NCBI RefSeq assembly: GCF_037176765.1
Contig: NC_090022.1
Span: forward strand, 71,038,709 to 71,102,708
Source of the DNA: Anolis sagrei
Taxonomy: Eukaryota > Chordata > Lepidosauria > Squamata > Anolidae
DNA length: 64,000 bases
Reading direction: 5' to 3'
Positions 32,448-44,900 of this stretch are shown in pieces. The notes below the pieces were generated by a model that made no database searches, was not told where the DNA came from, and saw only the letters and a list, made by a program, of their open reading frames with translations. The translations under genes and the position numbers were made by a program. How positions within the stretch are numbered: position 1 is the stretch's first letter; each line of letters opens with the position of its first letter.

Positions 32448-35400
32448 CTATTCAAAAGAAGAAAAAACAGCAGTACAGGACAGATGTACATGTTAAAACA
32501 AATAAACCTTTGTATTTTTCCACATCCATTCCTCTTTTAAGGATTTTATACTCAAGTAGACTGCATATCCCAGCTTTTCGTTTCCAGATTTCTGATTAAC
32601 TACTTATATGTGGGTATTATGGAACAATGTTTTTATTAGGAGACAAAAATGATGTATGCTTTTAGTATTCTTGTTATGGTTTTATATTATGTGTTAATGT
32701 TTTTAAATGCTTTATGGTGTTTTTGGGCATCGAATCATTGCCATTGTAAACCACCCTGAGTCGCCTAAGGGCTGAGAAGGATGGTATACAAATATAGTAA
32801 ATAAATAAATAATAAATAATATTATGCTCAAGAAAAAACAAGTATACAAAACAATTATTAGGCTTTGAGGGTGGGGGTGGACCCAAGCCAGAGCTGAACA
32901 GTAATTTGGACTAACCAAAAAGACATAAACAATGTGCAAGCTTCCAAGTTCTCTAGGTAAAGGTAAATGTTTTCCCCTGACATTAAGTCCAGTTGTGTCC
33001 AACTCTGCAGTTTGGTGCTCATCTCCATTTCTAAGCCAAAGAGCTGGCATTGTACGTAGACACCTCCAAGGTCATGTGGCCAGTATGACTGCATGGAACA
33101 CTGTTACCTTCCCACCGGAGCGGTACCTATTGATCTACTCACAAGTTCTCTAGGTGGTGCAAAAAAAAAAAAAAAAGGCAGCTAGAACTAAAGATGCTAA
33201 AGTTCTTATTCAACATCATTTTCAACAGTGGCCTGCTCACTTTCTTTATCTAGGAGAAGTGAACATGTTCTTTTGATCTGGTATGGTTGTATCACTCCAA
33301 ATCAAAATGTTTACTACATTTTACTACATTACTGCAGTTTATTTGAATTTTCGCAACAGTTGCTATTTAGATTAGATTTATCATAATTCTTCACTCAAAA
33401 TACTGAGCAAAACTTTTTATCATGAAAATATCAATGAGTTATTACTTTAAATAGGAAACAAAAGTACATAAATAGCAACAATGTTATAATTAAGTCTGTC
33501 CTGCCATGACCAATTTTGACTTGGAGAAATGATCCGAATGGGCAGAATCAACCTTTTTTCCTTTTCACCATTCTGGATCCCCTCCCCTCATTGTTCAATA
33601 CTGGATCAGAGAGTTCTTGTTATATCTTTATATACTGCTTTTCTCTCTTAAATAAGGCTTAAAGCAGATTTAGACAGTTGGTGGGAAGGTTGAGTGGTTA
33701 TTCCATAGAAAGGGGAAAGCAGTAGTGTCACCTCAGGAGGCTAGCTGCCCCTGGTTGCTACCACCTTTATCCTACCCAGGCATTTTAAAAGGCCAAAACT
33801 TGTGCCATGGGGAAGCAAATAAAGGGCTTAGGTTCTCCTGAGGTGACCTGAGATTTCATCATTTACCACTCTCCTCAGGGAAGAGGATGGTTCCTTTATG
33901 ATAAAGAATTAAGGTGCAAAACATGTGTATCCATGAAAAAGTCAACCCGGATTTTTGGGTCAATTTTTTGACTAAAATTTCTAGACCTGTATACGAGTAC
34001 ATAGGGTAAATGTCATGGAAGGTTTTGCAGTTGCAGAAATAATTTTACCTTCCGCAGCGTTCGTGCAGGCAGTGCTGGGGGCCCATCATTCAGGTGATGG
34101 TGGAAGGCATCAAAATGTAGGGAATAGTGACCTGAAATGAGATAAGCAAAGAGCAGTAGGTCAGAGGTAGCACTTTTGTTTATCATCACTCAGGTTTCTT
34201 TAATACTTCTTAAGTTCTACTTGTACAGTGCCAGCTTCTTAGAAACCAACTCTTTTCACACAGTAACACCGAGTTTCAATGTTCACAGTTACATAAAGAA
34301 GAAATGAAATACCTTATCAAGGCTCCCATGGCAAGACAACAGGCTCTTTTAGCATTTACACCTCTGAAAGCGAAATGTCTCTTTAATAACTGGAGCTCAA
34401 TGTATATTTCTAGCGTAAGGATTTCAGAAAGATATCAGGTTAGTCTGGATCACTCACATGTTTAATTCCAGTCCCAGAGCACATTCATAGAATGGCTGAA
34501 GTTTGAAAGATATATGTAACTTGTCAGCTAAGAGAATCAGGAAGATCTTCTTTTTTGCCCATTTTCTTGTGACAGAAGGAAAACAGATGATGGCCTTCAT
34601 ATGATTTATCTGGGCACTGATGCAGTTTTGTTTCTGCAGACCTATTGGCCATTTCCTTACCATGGGGTAGGCTTCGGGGAGGCACTGGTGGAGCCAGGAT
34701 GCTCCCAACATGAGTAGACAGGAATGGCAAGGCCTCTCTGGTTCCGCTGTCCAGACTCCAGCTGCTTGGTGCTGCTGGAACAGCTGAAGGATGGAAACAG
34801 ATGGAATTTGGGTAATATTGTAATACAAATGGTACTGGGATTTAATGGGATGGAAGGCTGGCTTTCCTTTCTTTTTAAAAGAACTTGAATATTATGGGAC
34901 TGGTCCCATGCTCTTAGGCATATTCACTGAAAAGAGTGAGTGATATGGTACTGTGCACCTTTTGGTTATAGGAACAGAAAGGTTTCCAAGAACTAACAAG
35001 ATGAAAGTATCTAGAATGGAGTTTTGGACTATATATATGTATATATATATTTAAAAGCGAGATGAAAGGAAGTGAGTATGAAGAACATGGTGCAGAAATT
35101 TCAGTATGCAGAACAGAGCCTGTTACTGTGCCGGGATGACCAAGATGAAACAAAGTATTTTCCTTTGGTTCCAAATCATTTTAAAGAAATACAGCCCTTT
35201 GAATATTCATGAAATCAAACAGAAAGAGATCGGGTTTTTTTTCTCTACAACAAAATGTTGTTACATAATTCATGGTGGCAATCATACCCCAAAGGATGTG
35301 TTATCTAAAAAAAAGGTTATTGAAATATACATTACAAGTTATATCATTTTTATTGTCAAAGATCAAGCATAATCGTACAGAGTGGAAAATTCAGTCATGG

Positions 35401-38400
35401 GACTCAGCTAAAGCAACGCATCTGCACCAATAGTAGAGGAGAGTATTATAGTAGAGTACAGTAATATAGTAGACAGTACTGTGGTTGGAAGAGGAACACA
35501 CAACTTGCAGTGTTGAAATTAATTCCCTTTTTATAAATGGTGCTAAAGGTTACAGTTGATATAAATGATGTTAAAAAGCAATGCTAGTGCCAGAACTTAC
35601 ATTATTTCATAGTAACAGTGGCTTCAATTTAACAGATTCTCTTGTTGCTCTCACTCTCTATATAAAAACACAATTACCGAGTATATGTAGCATGAAACCT
35701 CTGCATGTGTTCTGTGGTAATAGAGGTCCTTCATTTGTCCTGTCATGTCTCAAATGTGTCAGATAGTTTCCTAATACAGCACTAAGGTAAGATGGTGGTG
35801 GAACATAGTGGAAGCTTCCCTTGTATTGTACTGTCTATGTTAATGTATGCACCAGATGCTGGAGACTGAATGAACTGGGGCTCTGCTAATTTATTCTGCT
35901 ATCTTGCTGAATATCTTGGGATGTGGTGTTGAATTCTTCCAAGCAGATAGTTTCTGGGAATCTCAGCATTCAACTTGAGGTTCCGTTAATGGAAGTAGGT
36001 TAAGTGTAATTACAATCCTGGTATAGACAGTCCAACACATCCTGGAACATTCTGTCCATTACCTGTTCTTGGGTACTGAAGTGGTAGTAGCCTGTTGCAG
36101 TGAGCTGGTTTTGTGACCTGCCCTAACTGATGGATTGAATTTATTTCCAGAATGCCATTAGGGATCTCATCTCAGCTAACAGTATCAGCAATCCAAGTGA
36201 CATTCTGAATAATTTTCAAAACAAAGAAATGACCAGGACTTTACTTTATGAACTGTGAGGAATGGAAGGCCAAAGGTGATAAAAAGCAAGTGATTTCAAG
36301 CAAATAAAATTGCCACTGGGCTGTCGTCTAGTGCAGCTTTTCTAATAAAAATGAAATTTTCAATTATTACCCAACTTCTCCTCATGGCTAAGAATTTAGC
36401 AGCGATGATACATGTTCTACTAAATTTGAAACTTGGATTATTTTAATGTCTTTGAAGAATATTGAGAAATTACAGCTGGTTCAGTCAGTTTAGATCACAC
36501 ATTACCTACCCTTAAAATGCTGCACTACTTACTAGTTCATTTCTGATATCGGTTCAATGTAATTGCTTTAAATTATATGTTTATTAGATTTATTTTTATA
36601 TAACCGCCCTTATATATAATTTCATATAAAGTGGATTTGTATTTTGCAATAAACAGTTAACCAAAATACTGAAACAAAAGTGTCAGTGAATACTCAGGCA
36701 CAAAAGAAGATAAACACTAACACTGCTGTTGGTATTTCGTGCTTAAAGAGGGCCATGGGATAATTTAAAATAAATATGAAGTTAAAAGGATAGTAAGAGA
36801 CAGAAAGGAATATTAGAATGAAAAATGAGACATAGAAAGTGGTATTATGTCGAAACAGTATCAGGAATGTCTCAACATTTCTTGACTTATGGTTGGGAAG
36901 ACCTAAGTAAGCAGATATCACCTGTAATAGCACATGGTGACAATCAGAATCAATTTCTGATTCTGTGGAACAGTCTGCTTTCTGAAGCCATGCCAAAACT
37001 CATGATCCGTTTTGCTGCAGTCCTAGGGTGAAGAGGCTGTGGTAGATCAAAAAAATACCATGTGCTGGAAGGACTAGAAACAGCCCCAATGAAGCTGTAT
37101 TGTGCTATTTTATGTAAGTTGCTTTGGGAATCTGTCATGCTTGAGTAACAATCAAATAAGTGCATCTGACACAGAATGCTACTAGATAGCTGCGGGCTGT
37201 TTTAAAATGTATTACCGTTGACAGTTATACTGTCAAGATGGACACTGTTGCAGTCATCACACATGGATTATATACACCTTAAGAATATAAAAACCCAAGA
37301 CCTATATCTTTAATATAGAAAATAAGTATGTGCTGATGTTTGTTGAGCACTCTGCATTAGTATCTCAAAAAGACCGACTCCTGGGTGAACAAGATCAAGT
37401 CATCATGGACATAAATCCTACTGATATCCTTCTTTAAGCATCCTGTGGATTCCAAGAAAGGGAATTAGTAAAGCAACATGACTATTAGCTGATTAATCTG
37501 ATCATACTGGTGTCTATTCTTTGCTACAACTGCCATATGAGATGACAAAGAAAAGCTCAAATGATGGGTTAACATAATATTTCTTTTGCGATCAATGTAA
37601 TTGTCCCTCAAAGGAAAAAAATGTCACATAAGTTAATAATGTGCTCAGCAGATACATCATAACACATATTACCTAAATCCTATTTTATCTCATTATAAAA
37701 TCGAGGAAAGCACATTAAAACTAAAACAAATAAAACAAGCACTATTTAAATGACAGATATTCCCTCTACTTCAGTGGTTCTCAACCTGGGGTCCCCAGAT
37801 GTTTTTGGCCTCCAATTCTCAGAAATCCTAACAGCTGGTCAACTGGCTGGGATTTCTGGGAGTTGTAGGCCAAAAACATCTGGGGACCCCAGGTTGAGAA
37901 CCACTGCTCTACTTTGTCCACAGTGTGACAGAATACTATTTATGTACCCAGAAAACATGGTCCACAGTTCTACTCTTGGGTGGTTTCCCCTGATCTGATA
38001 AGGTATGTTCAGAAAAGGGATAAATTCCATTGTAATTTCTAAAGTATGGTCATAGTGATTTGATGTATCAGTATGGCAGTTATGTTTGAAAGGTCTTTCC
38101 TTTATGCAAAGACATCTCACTCTGGAACCTTTCACTGTGTGAATGAAATGCATCTTCTAGATCAGTGGTTCTCAATCTGTGGGTCCACAGACATTTTGGT
38201 CTTCAACTCTCAGAAATCCTAAAACCTGGCAAACTGGCTGGGATTTCTAAGAGTTGTTGGCCAAAACACCTGGGGATCCACAGGTTGAGAACCACGGTTC
38301 TAGTTGAATTAATATACATAGGCATCTTCAACTACTGGAGAGAGCTGTCTGATTTTCAAGGCTTGAATTAGAAAAACCTATTTCATAACTGCCTTTTCTC

Positions 38401-38885
38401 GTCATGACAACCACTTCCAGCTAGGGAACATACTTTCACACATGAAGTAGTTGAAGATGCCTATGTATATTAATTCAACTAGAACCGCGGTTCACACATG
38501 AATTGTGGCGGGAAAATCTATATCCTGTTGGAGAATATAAGGGCATGGTCGCCACGCAGTGTGTGTGTATGATCTACTTGTTCCACATAATCATGCAAAA
38601 TAAACCATGTTTCTTCATTTTAAAACTTACAAACTATATACTTATTTCAGTGAGTAGCATCATATATGAGCTAGTTTTAGGAGAGTAGACCCAAGACCAT
38701 TAGCTAGAAACATAAAATAATATATTAATGTTAAACTAGTATAACAAAAGCAATCCTTTGCATAAATAAAATAATATGCAATCAGCAAAATATACCTTTT
38801 TCAGCTACAGACAGATTGGGATCACTACAGGGTTTGCATGGTCCGATCACCTGCTGGAGCAATGCTCTCTGGAAATTTGGGTGCT

Positions 38886-38925
<40 letters not shown>

Positions 38926-41900
38926 GAAAAGACCAGTAGAGGAGTATTGAAAACAAACACTGACATTCTTGCTAATACAGAATTCTAAGAGAATTGGTTG
39001 ATATTTGTTTCTACAAAGAAATATATGACTCACAACAATGCCAGAATGTTACAATCATCAACTTGATTTTTATTTCTTGTACAAGTTATTTTTCCTAAAC
39101 AAATGTCAATATGGCCCTTGCAGCATTGATAGGTTCTCTGGGCTTATTAGTGTTGCAACTATATAAGAATTAAGTCCTTATTCCCATTCATTTAGCCAAA
39201 TATGTAATTCTTAAGCAAACTTTGATACGCATCTTGTTGGTTATACCTATACATAAACTAAGGCCACATCTATATTGATCATTTAATGCAGTTCGAAGCT
39301 AGCTTCAAACTGTGACAGCCAGACAACAAGCTCCCATTAAAGCACATGAAAGAAAGCTCTTAAAATGTATCAGTACATTTTAAGAGTGGTTTGTGTAATA
39401 ACTACCATCCAAGCCTTGTGCCAATTCCAGGATTTCCTATGTAATCATCTGCAAAGCAAAATCACCTTTTTCAAGACTGCATGTCTTGAAAAAGGTCAGT
39501 GTAGATGAGGCCTAAATGTGTATCTACACTGAAGAAAGAATGCAGTTTCACACCAAATTAACTGTCATGGCTCAATGCTGTGGGATCCTGGGAACTGCAG
39601 TTTCACAGTGACTTCTCTGCCAGAGTGCTGGGGCTGCACAACACCAACTCTAATGATTCTACAACATTGAGCCATGACAATTAAAGTGGTGTCAGATTGG
39701 ATCAGTTCCACAGTGTAAGTGCATCCTTATTCAATAAATTGTTGAATGGTGCATTAACACACATGCAATTTCTATTGATTCAATAGGTCTACTCTAGTTA
39801 TGATTAATTCAGCTTTCAGCACATATAAGTTATTTTTTAAAACGATACAGATGATACAGTTGGCCCATATGATCCTTTATAGATGTCTTGCAGTTCCTTA
39901 GGAACATTTGGTTTTATGTTGTTTTTTAAATGAACTTTTACTAGAGATCTGATTTTTAATGTTCTATTAATTTTTCAAGATTGATCTCTCTTCCTAAGCT
40001 GTTTTAGCGGATTATTATAAGAAGCTGTTGAACAAAGAAAGAGAGAATATATAATTCTGCAAGATTGATGAGGAAAGAAACATTATTTATTTTTGCATGA
40101 AAGAATAAGGAGAGCGTCACACATTATTCTTGCTGAGTAGTGATGAAGGAGCACCTCTTAAGTGTGGTTTCCCTGAGTAGAAATGACACTTTTTTCCATC
40201 TTTCAACCATTCAAGAAACAACCAATTTGTTTGAACCCACACACTACACGTTAAGAATCCCAGTCTTTCTTCTTTTCTCCTTTCTTTCAGAAGGAAAGGT
40301 GCAAAAGAAACATGGGTCAAAAGATGGCGCAAGGTATGCCTTGGTAGCCAGAATAATGCCAAACATCCTGTGCCTTGCACAATGGAGGAATTAATAGGAA
40401 CAAGACCTTCCACGGAGGTAGAGCTAGCATAAAATTTTCAATTCATTAGCTCCTATTCTTAAACATCTATACTTTTCTGTTCTGAAAATGAATGGTATAC
40501 TAATATACAGTGAGTATATGCATTTATTTAATTGACTGAGTGAGTATATTTAGAAAAAGAAAACACCAAAAGCCTTACCTGTCCATTTTCCATGATAGCT
40601 GTAGGATACATGGCACTACTAGGTCGATCTCTGTGTGCTGGCAGCAGCATCATCAGCTCTCGATTATGACGATATTTATCTGGTAGAGAGGGAGAGCCTG
40701 TAAACAAGTGAGAGTAATCACGTATACATGACAACACACAACAGATTCTCTTTGGCCCAATCACTTAAATTTCTTGAGACAAGCGAGCTGCAAATAATGA
40801 AACATTTATTACATCTCAGCAGAAGATGAAATGATTTCAGTTAGCAGATAATGGTTCATAGTTGTAATTGCTCTATGGCTCAGCCCATAACAAAAAAAGC
40901 AACACAGACAAACTGCTAGACCTATAAGCAGACACTTCAGCAAGTCAAGGAAGGTCTTCTGCAAGCCCAATCGTACTAAAATAAAATTGCATCTGATAGC
41001 TGCACCAGTAATAACCATCATCAGCACATCACCATGGGGGGTCAAAAGCATTCCCCAACAAGGTGAATATTTTTGAAGGAAAAAAGTGATATTTTTTCAC
41101 TTCTTAAAGATTTTAAATCAGTCACGAGGGATATCTCTGCCCCCCCCCCCCCCCAATTACCCCGGTTTTAGAAAACCACAAAAACTAGAAGTAGGCTTAG
41201 CATGACTCCCATCCTGGGGGCCAAAAATCCTCCCCCAGACACTTTGAAATATCACCTCTTTTCCATACCACTACATCTACTAACCAACAATGCATTTATT
41301 TAATTGACTGAGTGTTTTTCAGCTTCATAACAATTTTATCAGTTCATGTAACACACTTGCTGACTCTAAGAGCCCAGAGCTTCCTTTGTTTCTTCTCAGA
41401 TATGTTGTGCCTCTGATTGAAAGTGACCAGACTGTGCACCTTCCCCATCTCGTCCTGTCTCCCTCACTTGCCAACTGGGTTGTAGAGATTGCTGCCACCA
41501 CTGCCCCACTGGCCTCTTTGTGGGCAGCTACCCAAGTCCACTGGGACTGCTACCTCAGCCTTACATACCCCAGCTAGTAGCAGTAAGGAGGAAAAACAGG
41601 CCCTGTGCTCTGTCATTGCTGCCAGTCTTTAGCCTGTCCAGGCAAAACGCAGAAACAAAGGGCAGGAGAGCTTCGTGTGCATCTCTCCTGCCAGGGCCTC
41701 CTTCTCCTCCCTAATGATACTGTTATAAGGCAGAGGTGGCAGCCCCGGTGGAGTGGTTGCAGACCAAGAAGCCCTGCCTCTCTGCCACTCTTTATAGAGA
41801 TGCCCTCACCTGGTGTTGCCACTTATGCCACTAAGGGTGGTGGTGTTGAAGATGAAGGTCAGGGCATAGAGCAGTGTTTCTCCCCATATGTTTTTTTTCC

Positions 41901-44900
41901 TACAACTCCCAGAAATCCCAGCCAGTTTACCAGCTGTTAGGATTTCTGGGAGTTGAAGGCCAAAACACTTGAGGACTCACAGGTTGTAAACCACTGGCAT
42001 AGAGATTGGATGTGACCATTGCCCACAAGGAAGAAGCTCCAGTGCAGTAGAGACATGACCTCTGCAAGCCAGTTATCAGATGAGGATGGGTAGGGGAGGC
42101 AGGCAGGAGTGGGTTCCAGCTCTGCTGCTCCCCCACATTTTTAAGAGGGATGTACAAGCTTCATTGTATGTTCATGGTCTCCCTCAGTTTCACTAGGTTT
42201 CCAGTTCGTATGTACAGTGGCAGCAGACGTGGCACTACCTAATCAATGAAAACTGAATTTGGAAAATATGAAACCTCTGAAAGGAGAGGGCTGACTGTAT
42301 TATCATCTTCTATGGGAAAAATCAGCCAATAAAAGTTATTTGTTAAAGTGAACTACTGCATTATACAGCTTTATAATAAACAAAATACAAGAATTCATCT
42401 CCACTGGATCTATGTATTAATGTGCAAAATGTGATGCACATTTTGAGCTGCAGATAAGGGCTTTAACTTATAACTTACCTGCACCACAAACACATTCTTC
42501 AAGGACAGGCACAAACAACATATTGTGCAGCCATGCTCGCTTTTGGGGTGACATGCTCCCCTTCGCAAAATTCCATGATTACACAAATAGAACCACTCTA
42601 TCACAACTGTTATTTCCAATTGATACGGTTTTCACATAAACAAAAGCTGATCATGCAAGTTGTAGACGGAAATTTAGCACAAAGGCTAAGGAACAATACA
42701 GTTAGCAGAGCAGCCTCACATTTTCTGCAGTATCCTTGTTACTAAGCTCAAAGAAACACAAGCTCAGTTGCATGAGTAGATATTGTTTCTTAATGCTCAC
42801 TACAGTCTCACAACATAGAACACAAATAGGTTTCACCATCTTATTCATAATACTCATTTAAATGTGCATTAACACGTAATGCTCTCTCCTTTACTCACAG
42901 ACAGTCCTATTTCTGTATAACAAAATATAAAATACTGATGTTTTAAGAGTACGAGGCAACTGCATTATGGCACAAAGCATATTGCATATCTCCATGTTTC
43001 AGCACTGCAGTTACATCTGTTATGTGCCATATATTTAAGGAAACTCAGGGCTCTGAAGAAATTATGGTATTAGTATGATTTGTATATATCTATGCTAGTT
43101 TTGTTTATTATCAGTGAAAAAAATCATTGTGTTTGTCAAAAATTCCTTTTGAAAAAAGAAAGGTAATGTAAAAAAAACTATTTGCAACTGAAAGAAATGT
43201 GTAAATCCTACCTTTCAAGTCAAACTTTTAGAAATATTTTTTCAGCAGGGGAAAATACACCTATCCATACATGTTCAAAATATCTAACGATGGAGTTGAT
43301 GACCATCTAAGAAGAGCATTTATCAAACTGAGAACTTATTACTTGTATGCACTACATAGAATGCATAGGTGTACACATTAATGGTGCCTGGTTCAGATGA
43401 CATGATTAAAGTAATATGCTCTAAAACAAAAGGAGCAATTGTGTGGTGTGAAGGTGGCACAATGATAGCATAGGCATCATTGAAAAAGTGCAGACCTACT
43501 TGCAACCATAGCTTAGTCCCATTCTATATAGTTTTCATGTTGCAGTGGATGCATTAGCAGAAGGACACTTCTGTTAGCAACAAAATTTCCTTGTTTAAAA
43601 GCTAGAACACTTAAAAATTCCCACTACTGACATGCTTTTCACATAGATTCTTTCTAGCAGTAGATGTCCCGCTTGGTTGTGGACATCCACATAGAGTCTA
43701 TTATGGGTTGAGATATGACTTTGCTCTTCTTAAATCCCAAGGGATTTTCATATAATTCCATTTTACTATATACTATATGGAAGCATAAAGATAAAGCTAC
43801 TATCCACATATGATAAAATATGTTCTTTCCATGTGAGAATGAACTAATAAAGTGCCTCACTGAATTAAATGGTGACAATTTTTATCTCCCCCAGTAGCCA
43901 ATGAAATTTCTTAGGGAAATCTGAGGCAGGCATGAAAGAAACATTTATTTTCATTTATTCTTCAAATTCTGACATTCAGAAGTATACTATGACTGAAGTG
44001 CACTGAGGAATACTGATTTTACATCCTCATACTTACAGATGGATTAAAAAAACGGACCAGTGTTTTACTAGGTAGCATATCTAATGTGAATCTTGCGTGA
44101 AAATGCCTAGTGAACATTTCTATGACTAGAATTGGGGCAGAGGGGAAGTTAAGTTCCTAAATTTCCCTTTCATTTTGATCATCCCTGGGCCTCTACTGTA
44201 CTATTTCAGATATCTTTGAACCCTTTGTGCTATGTTTAAAGGGCACAGGGTGATACAGAATTGAGAGGGAAGCGGCAGGAGTTGCTTCTCTAATTTTCAT
44301 GCAGTTATTTACCCAATCAAAGAGTTGTCCGTGCACCTATGAATAAAACTGGGATATAGCTTTTTGGATTTTGCTTTGAAAAGGAATGCTATGACTGATC
44401 AAGATGTGTAAGCACAGTAATTCCATGGGGCCCAGCAGAAGAATAAAACTGTACCATTTGGAAGAATATTTGTTCTGGCACTGTCATTCAAAATCACACT
44501 TCACAGCTATGGTTTGTTAAAACTGCATAGTTTGCACCAAATGGCATCTACGTATATTCTTCTTGTAATCATTTTCATGGAAACACATTACATATATGTT
44601 GAAATAATTTTATACTTGGGAACAAGCTATCTGAAAAGTTAGCAAGCTTTGTTGCATAGCATGAGCACAAAAAATTTGGTACAAATTACATACAGTAATA
44701 TAAAATGACCCACTTCAGAAATGTATTAATTTAAATCCAATATGTCAAATGTTTGCTACATTGCAACATATTCTATATGGGATAGACATGTAAAAATAAA
44801 TAGAGACTTTGAAGTTTAGCTTATATATGTACCAAAGTCTCTATAAATTTTGGATATATTATATACATGTGTGTGTAGAAGTTTTAGCTAGAATGTGAGA

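Noticed and set aside
41386-41940. Overlapping + strand ORFs of 64 and 111 codons
   Set aside because: They read through a hAT MITE and show no splice or domain evidence.
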